Below are positions 1-8,331 of a stretch of 64,000 bases of DNA, piece by piece; position 1 is the first letter of the stretch, and every line of letters begins with the position of its first letter. The notes under the pieces are model-generated. The model made no database searches. It saw nothing but the letters and a program-made list of their open reading frames with translations, and was not told the origin of the DNA. Made by a program: the position numbers and the translations under genes. The stretch is from Burkholderiales bacterium (GTDB lineage: Bacteria; Pseudomonadota; Gammaproteobacteria; Burkholderiales; SG8-41): assembly GCA_019634975.1 (NCBI GenBank), contig JAHCAI010000003.1, positions 291,013 through 355,012 on the forward strand, read 5' to 3'.

Positions 1-520
1 AGGGATGAACAGCAGTATGACCAGCCAGAACAGCACATTGCCGACGTTCTTGCTCATGGGCTCCATGCCGGCGCTTTTTGTCAGCTGATCGTCGAGCGAC
101 GACTTTTCCAGTCCGCGCGATACCAGCGCCCTCAGTACGGTGGCCAGCAGCCAGGCGACGACAACCAGTATCGTGCCGGCTGCGAGGCGCGGCATGTAAC
201 CGAAGATCTGCACAACAAGCACCTGGAGCGGGTCGGAAACCAGTTCGAGGTCGAGCGCATTCAAGACGCCAAGTGCGGTAAGCAGCAGGAATACCCAGAA
301 CACCCCCGAGGCGATACCGCGTTCGACGCCGAGTTTTTGTCCGGTACTCTCCTCTATGCGCTGATTGACCTTGAGCAGGGACAGCAGGCGCATCGTTCCC
401 GCGCGTGATGCAACCGCAATGATCCAGCCGAGTATCAGTATCGCCAGGGCGCCGATGATGTTCGGAAGATGTGCGCCGAGCGTGTTCGAAAGCGAGTTCA
501 CGAGGGCTGTGAGATCCATG
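1..520 (-). CDS. MscS-like / conserved-TM-helix membrane protein (partial, 3' end outside window)
   Basis: The N-terminal 173 codons of a minus-strand membrane protein are present; the rest lies to the left of the window. The ATG at 520 follows a strong GGAGG ribosome site. Hydrophobic segments are visible at about residues 18-38, 71-90, 100-135 and from 160 on, separated by short basic loops. The arrangement and the repeated 'hydrophobic helix then R/K-rich turn' pattern match the conserved TM-helix module that precedes or replaces the pore domain in small-conductance mechanosensitive channel relatives. The likely role is osmotic-tension gating in the inner membrane. The pore and C-terminal beta domain cannot be checked here, so a non-channel TM-helix protein remains possible. 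Confidence 0.75.
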
Positions 521-760
521 GTTCCTCCGTTAAAGATGACTTCTTTAAAGAGTACCCGGGCTGAGCCGTCGCGCGGATGGTGCATTCATGGCAATCAAAG
601 GTGGCGCACCGACCGCGGCGCACGCCGGACCGTATGCGAACACCATACAGGATGTTCGCGGACCTTGACAACAGGAACAACAGGCGGCTGGGCGCGACGG
701 CGTGATTGCTGTTCAGTTGCCGTGCCGCAAGAGGTGCGTATGAAGGTGCCGCGATGCCGG
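521..760. other. Intergenic region, no gene seen
   Basis: This 240-bp stretch separates the start of the channel gene from the 3' end of the next minus-strand gene. It should hold the channel gene's promoter. Reading frames across it have no ribosome site and no recognisable protein, and I see no clear hairpin or repeat. Confidence 0.5.
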
Positions 761-1822
761 TCAGGCTTGAATGCGCCCGGCTATTTCTCCCGCAAAGGCC
801 ACTGTTCCGAGTTCGCCGCCCAGGTCAGGCGTGCGGGTCGCGGGCGACTGCAGCGAGGCATCGATCGCGGCCTCGATGGCTTTCGCCGCGGCGTCGAACT
901 CCGGGCGCCGGTGTTTCGCCGCCAGCCACTGCAGCAGCATCGCCGAAGACAGCAGCAGCGACACCGGGTTGGCCTTGTCCTGGCCGGCGATGTCGGGTGC
1001 GGATCCATGCTGGGCCTGGGCGCAGCAGGCGTCGTCGCCGGTCATCGTCGAGCCGGCCAGTCCGAGGCCGCCCGAAAGTTCGGAAGCCTCGTCCGAAAGG
1101 ATGTCGCCGAACATGTTGCCGGTGACGATGCAGTCGAAGCGGTCCGGGATGCGCACCAGCAGCGCGGCCATCGCATCGACGATCTTTTCGTCGAGTTCGA
1201 CGTCGGGATATTTCTTCGCCACCGCCCGCACCTCCCGCAGGAACAGGCCGTCGGACATGTGCAGCACGTTGGCTTTGTGCACGGCGGTGACTTTCCTGCG
1301 CCGCCGGCGAGCCCACTCGAAGGCAACCTCGGCGATGCGCCGGGACTGCTTTGCGGTGACCTTGCGCACGGCGATGGCGACGTCCTCGGTCGGCATGAAT
1401 TCGCCGCGGCCCATGAACATGTTGCGGTCGCCGTAGAAACCCTCGGTGCATTCGCGGAAGATCACGAGGTCGATCGGTTTGCCCGTGAGGCCGACGCCCA
1501 TGCGTGATTTCGCGGGGCGGATGTTGGCGAAGAGGTCGAGCTGCACGCGCAGCCAGCCGGAAGGGTTGATGCCGCCCCGTTCCTTGGGCGGGTAATCGAG
1601 GTGGGACACCGGTCCGAGAATGATGCCGGGGGCCTCGCGAGCGGCCTGCTGGATGTCTTCGGGGAAGGTGGAGCCGTGTTTTTTCAGCGCGGCGAATCCG
1701 ATCTCGCGGATGTCCCATTCGAGGCCGAGACCGAATCTGGCGTTGGCGCGGTCGAGGACAGCGAGCGTTGCCGCGGTGATTTCGGGACCGATGCCGTCGC
1801 CGGGCAGGACGAGGATTTTCAT
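761..1822 (-). CDS. Isocitrate/isopropylmalate dehydrogenase-family decarboxylating dehydrogenase
   Basis: A 353-aa cytosolic NAD(P)-dependent beta-hydroxyacid oxidative decarboxylase. It begins with the nucleotide-binding loop GDGIGPE (residues 8-14). It keeps the substrate arginines of the family, the RECTEGFY segment (about 123-130), the catalytic lysine in VHKANV, the metal-binding aspartates in NMFGDILSDE, and the HGSAPDIAG signature. Length is typical for LeuB/TtuC relatives. No leuCD genes are adjacent, so this is probably not the biosynthetic LeuB; tartrate or another 2-hydroxy-acid dehydrogenase is more likely. The ATG at 1822 was preferred over upstream codons because the family's N-terminus (MKILVLPGDG) starts there. 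A paralogue lies at 38945-40003. Confidence 0.88.
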   Translation of the reverse strand: MKILVLPGDGIGPEITAATLAVLDRANARFGLGLEWDIREIGFAALKKHGSTFPEDIQQAAREAPGIILGPVSHLDYPPKERGGINPSGWLRVQLDLFANIRPAKSRMGVGLTGKPIDLVIFRECTEGFYGDRNMFMGRGEFMPTEDVAIAVRKVTAKQSRRIAEVAFEWARRRRRKVTAVHKANVLHMSDGLFLREVRAVAKKYPDVELDEKIVDAMAALLVRIPDRFDCIVTGNMFGDILSDEASELSGGLGLAGSTMTGDDACCAQAQHGSAPDIAGQDKANPVSLLLSSAMLLQWLAAKHRRPEFDAAAKAIEAAIDASLQSPATRTPDLGGELGTVAFAGEIAGRIQA

Positions 1823-1917
1823 TGCGATACCTGATATGGTGACAGCGGAATTGTAGCAGCGCGCCTGCATCGTCCGGCGCGCCCAGGCTCCCCGACCAGA
1901 CACCGAAAGTCCAACAC

Positions 1918-2709
1918 ATGCCGCGCGTAGTTGCCCTCTATCGTTATCCCCTCAAGGGCTTCACTCCCGAAGCCTGCACTGCACTGACCGTGCTGCCCGA
2001 AGGCCGGGTCGCGGGTGACCGCGTGCTCGCGTTCCGTTTTGCCAATGCGCCGGTCGCCGATGACCAGTGGTGCCGCAAGTATGAAGGCATCGTGCTCGCC
2101 AACACGCCGGGGCTGGCGCGGCTGACCGCGAAGTTTGACCATCGTGAACAGCGTTTGCGTATTGCGCTGGGCAACCAGGTGCTGTGCGATGAGGCCCTGG
2201 ACGATGCCGGCCGGGCGCGCCTGGTCGAGGCGCTGACCGCGTACCTGCTCGATCTCGGGGAACATCCGCTGCGCAACCATCCCGACCGGCTGCCGCTGAA
2301 ACTGGTCGGCGACGGTGTCCGGCCGCGTTACCAGGACAACGAGGCGGGGCAGGTGACGCTGCACAGCCGGGAGACCATGGCCTCGGCGGCTGCCGCATTG
2401 AAGGATCCGAAGCTGAGCGAGCACCGCTTCCGCCACAACATTGTGATCGAGGGTGTCGAGGCCTGGGAAGAATTGTCTTGGTTGGGCAGGCGCGTGCGTA
2501 TCGGCGCCGTCGAGATGGATGTGGTCAAGCCGAAGACGCGCTGCCTCGCCACCCATGCCAATCCCGAAACTGGTGAGCGGGACCTGATGGTGATGCAGGG
2601 ACTGGTCAGGCATTTCAGGCAGGCGCAGCCGACGCTGGGCGTCGGCATGCTGACATGTGGCGCGGGGGGCGAGGTGCGCGTCGGCGACGACATCCGCCTG
2701 GTTGGCTGA
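1918..2709 (+). CDS. MOSC domain protein
   Basis: A 263-aa protein with an N-terminal MOSC beta-barrel (residues about 3-90, YPLKGF motif) followed by a MOSC domain. The conserved cysteine lies in the RCLATHANPETG segment near residue 208. MOSC proteins handle sulfur or molybdenum cofactor, either as Moco carriers or as small Moco reductases such as YcbX. No partner reductase or ferredoxin domain is fused and none is adjacent, so the substrate is unknown. It is divergent from the preceding dehydrogenase gene with a 95-bp gap, and its ribosome site is weak. Confidence 0.85.
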   Translation: MPRVVALYRYPLKGFTPEACTALTVLPEGRVAGDRVLAFRFANAPVADDQWCRKYEGIVLANTPGLARLTAKFDHREQRLRIALGNQVLCDEALDDAGRARLVEALTAYLLDLGEHPLRNHPDRLPLKLVGDGVRPRYQDNEAGQVTLHSRETMASAAAALKDPKLSEHRFRHNIVIEGVEAWEELSWLGRRVRIGAVEMDVVKPKTRCLATHANPETGERDLMVMQGLVRHFRQAQPTLGVGMLTCGAGGEVRVGDDIRLVG

Positions 2710-2758
2710 ACCCGCGGCTTGCGGTTCATCGCCGCCGCAACTAGAATCCAGCCATTCG

Positions 2759-2945
2759 CAGGAGAGTGAGCCTCGGTTAAGCACCGGGGTTCCGCCGAAG
2801 GCGCAATCCCTCATGATCGCTCAGGCAAACATACTGCGGGTGGTAGCAGCCGATCTGGAGAGCGGTCACGCGACTGTGCAGTGACCCACCGAAGGGGCAC
2901 ACGGGCCTAGGCCCGTAAAACTCTCAGGTAAACGGACAGGGAGGG
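2759..2945 (+). promoter_or_regulatory. Tandem glycine riboswitch
   Basis: Two glycine aptamers in series can be read directly. The first opens with GGAGAGTGAG at 2761, contains CCGCCGAAGGCGCAA near 2792-2806, and closes with GCTCAGGCAAAC near 2819-2830. The second opens with CTGGAGAGCGG near 2855, contains CCACCGAAGGGGCA and closes with AAAACTCTCAGGTAAACGG near 2917-2935, followed by ACAGGGAGGG. These are the classic conserved blocks of the glycine class. The gene immediately downstream is a DadA-type dehydrogenase rather than gcvT, so glycine should switch on amino-acid oxidation here. Confidence 0.93.
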
Positions 2946-3011
2946 CGGCGCGGGGCAAAAGCTCCGTCTGCTTTCAATGGACGAGTCCATCCTTGGACCT
3001 GGGAGATCATC

Positions 3012-4268
3012 ATGCGAGTCGTCGTGCTCGGTGCCGGCGTGGTCGGCACCGCGGCTGCGTGGTTTTTGCACCGCGCGGGCCATGAAGTCACCGTAGTCGA
3101 ACGCCAGCCCGGCGCCGGGCTGGAAACCAGCTTTGCGAACGGCGGACAGATTTCCGTCAGTCACGCTGAGCCCTGGGCTAATCCCTCCGCGCCGCTCAAG
3201 GTGCTCAAGTGGCTGTTTCGCGAGGATGCACCGCTGCTGTTCCGTCCGCGCCTCGACGGGGCACAACTGCGCTGGTGCCTGGATTTCCTGCGTGAATGTA
3301 CACCTGCGCGCACCCGCCGCAACATCACGCAGATCGTCAATCTTGGCCTCTACAGCCGGGACATCCTGAAGGCGCTGCGCGCGGAGACCGGCATCCGCTA
3401 CGACCACCTCGAGCGGGGCATCCTGCATTTTTACACCAGCTGGCAGGAATTCAACGCTGCGCAGGAGCCGGCGCGCATCATGCGCGAGTTGGGCTGCGAA
3501 CTGGATATGAAAACACCGGAGGAGTGCGTTGCCATCGAGCCCGCGCTCGCCGGCGTCCGCGATCTGTTGGTCGGCGGCAGCATGACGCCCTCCGACGAGT
3601 CGGGCGACGCGCACCAATTTACCCAGCGCCTCGCGCGGTTGTGCGTGGAACGCGGTGTGCGCTTTTGCTACGACACCACGATCCTCGCGCTCGATGCCGC
3701 GGGCGGGCGCATCGCAGGGGTGATGGTGCGTGACCGGGAGGGTTTGCGCCAGATGCGGGCCGATGCCTATGTGCTGGCTCTGGGCAGCTACAGCGCCATG
3801 CTGGCGGCGCCGTTGGGCATCCGCTTGGCGATCTATCCGGCCAAGGGTTATTCGGTCACGATGCCGGTGCGCGATGCTTCGCGAGCCCATCACGTCAGCC
3901 TGACCGACGACGAATACAAGCTGGTGTTCTCGCGCCTGGGTGACCGGCTGCGCATCGCCGGCACCTGCGAGCTCAACGGCTTCAACACCGAGCTGAATGA
4001 ACTGCGCTGCCAGGCGATTGTCAGGCGTGTGGAGGAGCTGTTTCCCGGAGGGGGCGACACCGCAAAAGCCGAATTCTGGACCGGACTGCGGCCGGCGACG
4101 CCGTCGAACGTGCCGTATATCGGCGCCACGCGTTACCCCGACCTGTTTCTCGACACCGGACACGGCACGCTTGGATGGACCCACGCCTGCGGTTCGGGCC
4201 AAGCCATCGCGGATATCGTCTCCGGCCGCAGGCCGGAGGTGGATTTCGCTTTTACGGGCGGCGGGTGA
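3012..4268 (+). CDS. dadA: D-amino acid dehydrogenase, DadA type
   Basis: A 418-aa FAD-dependent oxidoreductase. The dinucleotide fold is at the extreme N-terminus (VLGAGVVGTAAA, residues 5-16) and is followed by the DadA-type SFANGGQISVSHAEPW block. A C-terminal GLRPATPSNVPYIG segment and the GHGTLGWTHACGSG segment complete the family pattern. It oxidatively deaminates D-amino acids, or small amino acids such as glycine or alanine in some relatives, passing electrons to the respiratory chain. Start is the ATG at 3012 with GGGAG upstream. It is the only gene under the tandem glycine riboswitch, which suggests glycine or a glycine precursor is a relevant substrate. The exact substrate is inferred, not shown. 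Confidence 0.9.
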   Translation: MRVVVLGAGVVGTAAAWFLHRAGHEVTVVERQPGAGLETSFANGGQISVSHAEPWANPSAPLKVLKWLFREDAPLLFRPRLDGAQLRWCLDFLRECTPARTRRNITQIVNLGLYSRDILKALRAETGIRYDHLERGILHFYTSWQEFNAAQEPARIMRELGCELDMKTPEECVAIEPALAGVRDLLVGGSMTPSDESGDAHQFTQRLARLCVERGVRFCYDTTILALDAAGGRIAGVMVRDREGLRQMRADAYVLALGSYSAMLAAPLGIRLAIYPAKGYSVTMPVRDASRAHHVSLTDDEYKLVFSRLGDRLRIAGTCELNGFNTELNELRCQAIVRRVEELFPGGGDTAKAEFWTGLRPATPSNVPYIGATRYPDLFLDTGHGTLGWTHACGSGQAIADIVSGRRPEVDFAFTGGG

Positions 4269-4307
4269 AGCGGCGGATTGAGCGTTGCGCCGATGTCGCT
4301 TGCATTT

Positions 4308-4328
4308 ATTGTATACATTGCATACAAT
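4308..4328. promoter_or_regulatory. Inverted repeat, likely GntR operator
   Basis: ATTGTAT and ATACAAT are perfect inverted arms separated by 7 bp, with an internal palindrome TGTATACA. It is an AT-rich patch in GC-rich surroundings, about 55 bp upstream of the dioxygenase start. FCD-type GntR regulators typically bind palindromes with a TNGT...ACNA core, and such a regulator is encoded two genes downstream at 5330, so self-regulation of the operon is the natural reading. Confidence 0.6.
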
Positions 4329-4382
4329 GCAGTTTTCAACCCTAAGGCCACCGGAAACCGGCGGCTGAGCGAGGAGGGAGCG

Positions 4383-5330
4383 ATGGAGTCAGTCCAACGC
4401 AAGCCGCAAAATGCAGTCAACACCCCGGAACAGATGCAGGTCATCCCCAGCGGTGCCGCGTTGGGCGCGGAAATCCGCGGCATGGACCTGTCGCAGCCGG
4501 TGCCGGAAGCCTCGCGCCAGTTGCTGCGCCAGGCTTGGGCGGACCACCTGGTGCTGTTCTGGCGCGGCCAGAATCTTCCCGACGAGTCCTTGCTTGCCGC
4601 GGCGAAGATCTTCGGCGTCACCAAGGAGCCGGCGGCACGCAAGTATCAGGTCGCCGGAGGCTACAAGATCGGCGGTAAGCTCGTTCCGTTGCATCCACAC
4701 CTGTCGCTGATCAGCAATCTTGACGAGAACGGCCTGCCGGTCGAGGACAACGGGGCGCTGGGCAGCTACGAAGTGGTCTGGCACAGCGACAATTCCTATG
4801 TCCAGGTCCCGCCGGCCGGCAGCATGCTCTACTCGGTGGTGATTCCGGTGAACGGCGGCGGAGACACCTGGTTCAATAACCAGTACATGGCCTACGACGA
4901 GCTGCCGGAGGAACTCAAGTCGGCGATCAAGGGCCGTTCGCAGATCCATGACGCCAGCCGCAACAGCGCCGGCGTGCTGCGCCCGACGGTCAAAATGCCG
5001 ACGAAGCCGGAAGAGGTGCCGGGGCCGGCGCATCCGCTGGTGCGCGTGCACCCGGTCACCGGCAAGCGCGCGCTCTACCTGGGCCGCCGCCGCGACTGGC
5101 CGTCGAACTACATCATTGGCCTGTCGAACGAGGACAGCGAAGCGTTGCTCGACAGGCTGTGGGCGCATGCCACCCAGCCCAAGTACGCCTGGAAACACAG
5201 CTGGCAGGTCGGTGACCTTGTGCTGTGGGATAACCGCTGTGCCATGCATTACCGCTCGGAGGTCGATCCCAAACAGCCGCGTGTGTTGCATCGCACCGTG
5301 ATCAACGGTGAAGCGGTGATTCCCGGCTGA
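4383..5330 (+). CDS. TauD/TfdA-family 2-oxoglutarate-dependent dioxygenase
   Basis: A 315-aa Fe(II)/2-oxoglutarate dioxygenase. The iron ligands are the HSD motif in VVWHSDNSY and the distal histidine in RCAMHYRSE; the oxoglutarate-binding arginine is in RVLHRTVI near the C-terminus. The family hydroxylates organic acids such as taurine, 2,4-D or carnitine-like compounds; the substrate here is unknown. I placed the start at the ATG at 4383 because a GAGGAGGGAG ribosome site precedes it; the frame continues upstream through the operator region. It overlaps the GntR gene by one base (TGATG), so the two are co-transcribed. A second TauD-family gene is at 55824-56738. Confidence 0.9.
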   Translation: MESVQRKPQNAVNTPEQMQVIPSGAALGAEIRGMDLSQPVPEASRQLLRQAWADHLVLFWRGQNLPDESLLAAAKIFGVTKEPAARKYQVAGGYKIGGKLVPLHPHLSLISNLDENGLPVEDNGALGSYEVVWHSDNSYVQVPPAGSMLYSVVIPVNGGGDTWFNNQYMAYDELPEELKSAIKGRSQIHDASRNSAGVLRPTVKMPTKPEEVPGPAHPLVRVHPVTGKRALYLGRRRDWPSNYIIGLSNEDSEALLDRLWAHATQPKYAWKHSWQVGDLVLWDNRCAMHYRSEVDPKQPRVLHRTVINGEAVIPG

Positions 5331-6067
5331 TGGCGCCCCGTAACCGCAGCAGTCGGACAGCGCGCAGCGCTCCTGATGACAGCGCGTTGAATCGCATTCG
5401 GTCCCGACGCGAGGGCGCCCTCGGGGATGCACGATCGCTCGCAGAGGTGGCCTGCGACGAAATCCGCCGTGCCATCCGAGAGGGGCGCATTGCCACCGGC
5501 GCACATCTCACTGAAGTCGACGTCGCTGCCTGGCTGGGCATGAGCCGCACTCCCGTGCGCGAGGCGATGCGCCGCCTGCAAAGCGAAGGCCTGCTGCTCA
5601 ACCAGCCTTTCCGCGGCGCGCTGGTGATGCGGCTGGATGTCGAAGACATGAAGCAGATGTTCGCCGTGCGGGAGCTTTTGGAGCCGGCGGCCGCAGCGGC
5701 CTGCGCCTTGCGCTCAGGGCCGCTGGAGATTGCCGCGCTGCGTGGGATCCTCGAGAAAGAGGCCTTGGTGCTGGACAGTCCGGCCGAGTTGATACCGCTG
5801 AACCGGCAGTTCCACGACATCATCCTCGAGTCCGCGCACAACCAGTTCCTGAGCAAGGCGATTGCCGCGGTTTATGCGCTGATACCCCTGCTGGGCGATT
5901 CCAATCTGCTGGACGGTCCGCATGCCCGTGAGGCGCATGCCCAACACCTTGCCATTGTCGATGCGATAGAAAGGCGGGATGCCCGACGAGCCGAAATGCT
6001 CTCGCGTAAGCACGTGCGGCATTCGCTCGAGAGTCGGCTGGCAAGGATCACCGGGCGCCCGGTCTGA
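5330..6067 (+). CDS. GntR-family transcriptional regulator, FCD subfamily
   Basis: A 245-aa regulator. Residues about 38-105 form the winged helix-turn-helix (LTEVDVAAWLGMSRTPVREAM is the recognition region). The rest is an all-helical FCD ligand domain with the metal-binding pattern seen in NRQFHD and the later AHAQHLAIVDAI helices. FCD regulators usually sense a pathway acid and act as repressors. It starts inside the stop codon of the dioxygenase gene, so it is translationally coupled. The palindrome at 4308-4328 is its probable operator. The first ~35 residues are basic and low-complexity, so a later start is possible. Confidence 0.9.
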   Translation: MAPRNRSSRTARSAPDDSALNRIRSRREGALGDARSLAEVACDEIRRAIREGRIATGAHLTEVDVAAWLGMSRTPVREAMRRLQSEGLLLNQPFRGALVMRLDVEDMKQMFAVRELLEPAAAAACALRSGPLEIAALRGILEKEALVLDSPAELIPLNRQFHDIILESAHNQFLSKAIAAVYALIPLLGDSNLLDGPHAREAHAQHLAIVDAIERRDARRAEMLSRKHVRHSLESRLARITGRPV

Positions 6068-6112
6068 GGCTGGGGCAGCCAGTCGGTGTCAAAAACAATC
6101 CAGGGGATGTTT

Positions 6113-7078
6113 ATGTTGAAGAATTTGATTAGTGGCGCGGTGATGTGTTGCGGTATTGCCTTTACTTTCTCGGCGATTGCCCAGGCTTATCCGACCAAGC
6201 CGGTGCGTGTATTGGTCCCTTTCGTCGCTGCTGGAGGCGTGGATCTCGTCGCGCGCGCTCTCTCGGATCGTTTGAGTGATCGGTTGCGGCAGCAGTTCGT
6301 GGTCGACAACAGGCCGGGCGCCGGTGGGCGCATTGCGATGGAGACATTGGCGCAAGCAGCGGCTGACGGACACACGCTGGCCATGATTTCGGGAACGACG
6401 GCGGCAAGCAGTAATCTTCACGCGAAGCTGAGCTACGACTTCGCCCGGGACTTTGCTGCCATTACCCAGGTTACCGAGCAGCCATATATTGTGCTCCTGA
6501 ACACGGCGGTGTCTGCGAAGAGCGTACCCGAACTCATCACACTTGCGAAATCAAAACCCGGCGTGTTGAACTACGGTTCCTCGGGGACTGGCGGCATGCA
6601 GCATCTCGCAGGCACCCTTCTGACCCAGCTCACTGGAACGCGGATGATCCATGTCCCGTACAAAGGTGGAGGTCAGGCGGTAGGAGCTCTGATTTCGGGT
6701 GAAATACAGCTGGGGTTCCTGAATCCCCTCGGAGCACGTCCGCATATTGCGGCAGGGCGAGTGCGTGCGATCGCAGTCACCAGCAAAAAACGATCGCCGG
6801 CCTTCCCGCAATTGCCCGCGGTGGCCGAGACTGTTCCCGGCTTTGAGGTCAACAATTGGTACGGGCTCATCGCGCCTGCCAAGACTCCGGTTACCGTCAT
6901 TCAGTTCATACACCGGGAGATTGGCGAGATTCTCAAGGAAGAGGCGGTGCGTGCGCGCCTTGAAAAAGAGGGGTCCGATGTGGTCTGGAGCGCTCCACAG
7001 GTTTTCCGAAACTACATACTTGAAGAGGTAAAATTATGGGGCAAGGTCATTCGCGAGGCCGGCATTCAGGCGAACTGA
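6113..7078 (+). CDS. Bug/TctC-family periplasmic solute receptor
   Basis: A ~321-aa secreted receptor. The ATG at 6113 is preferred because AGGGGA precedes it; it gives a signal peptide (LKNLIS then a hydrophobic stretch, cleavage around AQA-YPTK). Bug hallmarks follow: YPTKPVRVLVPF, VVDNRPGAGG, YGSSGTGG and HVPYKGGGQAV. Bug proteins bind a small carboxylate in a closed two-lobed fold and deliver it to a TctAB permease or a sensor. The first signature reads VAAGGVDLVAR rather than PPGGxTD. Third positions look less GC-rich than in neighbouring genes, which could mean later acquisition. No permease is nearby. It lies directly downstream of the GntR gene and upstream of the enolase-family gene. 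Confidence 0.93.
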   Translation: MLKNLISGAVMCCGIAFTFSAIAQAYPTKPVRVLVPFVAAGGVDLVARALSDRLSDRLRQQFVVDNRPGAGGRIAMETLAQAAADGHTLAMISGTTAASSNLHAKLSYDFARDFAAITQVTEQPYIVLLNTAVSAKSVPELITLAKSKPGVLNYGSSGTGGMQHLAGTLLTQLTGTRMIHVPYKGGGQAVGALISGEIQLGFLNPLGARPHIAAGRVRAIAVTSKKRSPAFPQLPAVAETVPGFEVNNWYGLIAPAKTPVTVIQFIHREIGEILKEEAVRARLEKEGSDVVWSAPQVFRNYILEEVKLWGKVIREAGIQAN

Positions 7079-7147
7079 GCGTCGGTCGGTGATATTTCGC
7101 CTGATTCTAGAATACGAATAGATGACAGATTATTAAAGAGTCCTCTC

Positions 7148-8266
7148 ATGCCCGCAACGATTACGAAGGTTGAGGTGTTCAGCATAGGCATGCCCCTGGT
7201 AACCACGTTTACCAGTGGCGGCGTCTCCAAAAGCGTCACCAAATGCGTCGTGGTCCGGGTTACGGATGCGGACGGTGCGACCGGCATCAGCAGCATCGAT
7301 CCCTCGTCGACGGCAAAGTCGCCGCACACCGGTCCGGAATTGGCGCTGGCCATCCGTGACCGCATCGCGCCGGCGCTGATCGGCCAGGATCCGGGCAACA
7401 TCAACCGCATTCTCGAGATGGCCTCAAAGCTGACGCCGACCCAGCCCGGAGCCGTCGTCGGTGTTGAGCTGGCCTGCATCGAACTGGTCTGCCGGCGCAG
7501 GGGCATCGCGCTGCATGATTTTGTCGGTGGAGCCGTCCTTGACCGCGTGCAGTTCAACGGCTGGGTCGGGGAGTTGCCGCCGGATGAGGCTGCTGCCGAA
7601 GCCCGGCGCTGGAAAGCGGCTGGTTTCAAGTCGATGAAGATCAAGGTCGGCAACAATGTCGACCAGGACAGCGCGCGGGTGATGGCAGTGCGCGACGCCG
7701 TGGGCAAGGACATCAAGCTGCGCATGGATGCCAACATGCAGTGCAATGTGGCGCAGGCACTGGCCCTGTGCAAGGCGGTCAAGTCCTGCGATATGCAGCT
7801 GTTCGAGCAGCCGACCCCGAAGGATGACCTCGAGGGTCTCGCGCGGATCCGGCGGGAAGGCGGCATACCGATCATGGCCGACGAGTCGATCAGCGATCAC
7901 CAGAGCCTGATCCGGGTGATCAGGGCGGACTGCGCCGATTACGTCAAGTTCGGCATCAAGCAGGCCGGCGGCCTGTTGCAGGCCGCACGCATGCTGGCGA
8001 CCGCCGAGGCCGCGGGTCTGCCGGTGGTGCTCGGGCACGGGTTCGGGCTCGACCTCAGCACCACAGCCGAGATCATGCTCGGTGCCACGTCGCGCAACGT
8101 CGTGTCGGGCCTGGAGTGCGTGGGTCCCCTGAAAGTGGTCGATACCGTGGCCAGGACGCGCCTCGACATCAGCAGCGGCAGCGTCGCGCTACCGTCAGGT
8201 CCCGGCTTGGGGATCGAACTTGATGAGGAGAAGCTGGCGCGCTACAGCCTGCCGATGGATCACTGA
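7148..8266 (+). CDS. Mandelate racemase/muconate lactonizing enzyme family protein
   Basis: A 372-aa enolase-superfamily enzyme with an N-terminal capping domain (about 1-125) and a C-terminal TIM barrel. Visible active-site elements are the KIKVG lysines near residue 163, the metal ligands in RMDAN, FEQPT and MADES, and a later lysine in YVKFGIKQAGG. These enzymes abstract a proton alpha to a carboxylate for racemisation, cycloisomerisation or dehydration. The KxK plus second-lysine layout is closest to the MLE type, but the reaction cannot be fixed from sequence. The adjacent Bug receptor suggests import and conversion of an organic acid. A close paralogue is at 34494-35624, also beside a Bug gene. 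Confidence 0.88.
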   Translation: MPATITKVEVFSIGMPLVTTFTSGGVSKSVTKCVVVRVTDADGATGISSIDPSSTAKSPHTGPELALAIRDRIAPALIGQDPGNINRILEMASKLTPTQPGAVVGVELACIELVCRRRGIALHDFVGGAVLDRVQFNGWVGELPPDEAAAEARRWKAAGFKSMKIKVGNNVDQDSARVMAVRDAVGKDIKLRMDANMQCNVAQALALCKAVKSCDMQLFEQPTPKDDLEGLARIRREGGIPIMADESISDHQSLIRVIRADCADYVKFGIKQAGGLLQAARMLATAEAAGLPVVLGHGFGLDLSTTAEIMLGATSRNVVSGLECVGPLKVVDTVARTRLDISSGSVALPSGPGLGIELDEEKLARYSLPMDH

Positions 8267-8284
8267 GCGGAATCGGCGGCAAAA

Positions 8285-8312
8285 AAACGGCGCACTTTCG
8301 GGTGCGCCGTTT
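8285..8312. terminator. Bidirectional rho-independent terminator
   Basis: An 11-bp perfect stem (AAACGGCGCAC / GTGCGCCGTTT) with a 6-nt loop sits between two convergent genes. A-tract on the left and T-rich sequence on the right let it serve both strands. Confidence 0.9.
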
Positions 8313-8331
8313 CTGTTTGTGCAGTGCCTGC

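Noticed and set aside
365..1507. 380-codon plus-strand open frame opposite the IPMDH-like gene
   Set aside because: Antisense to a well-conserved dehydrogenase; translation has no family features.
2657..2884. Short plus-strand open frame across the leader of dadA
   Set aside because: It runs through the conserved glycine aptamer, has no ribosome site and its sequence is explained by the RNA.
5302..5856. Minus-strand open frames opposite the GntR gene
   Set aside because: The plus-strand regulator has a clear helix-turn-helix and FCD domain; the antisense frames are compositional shadows.
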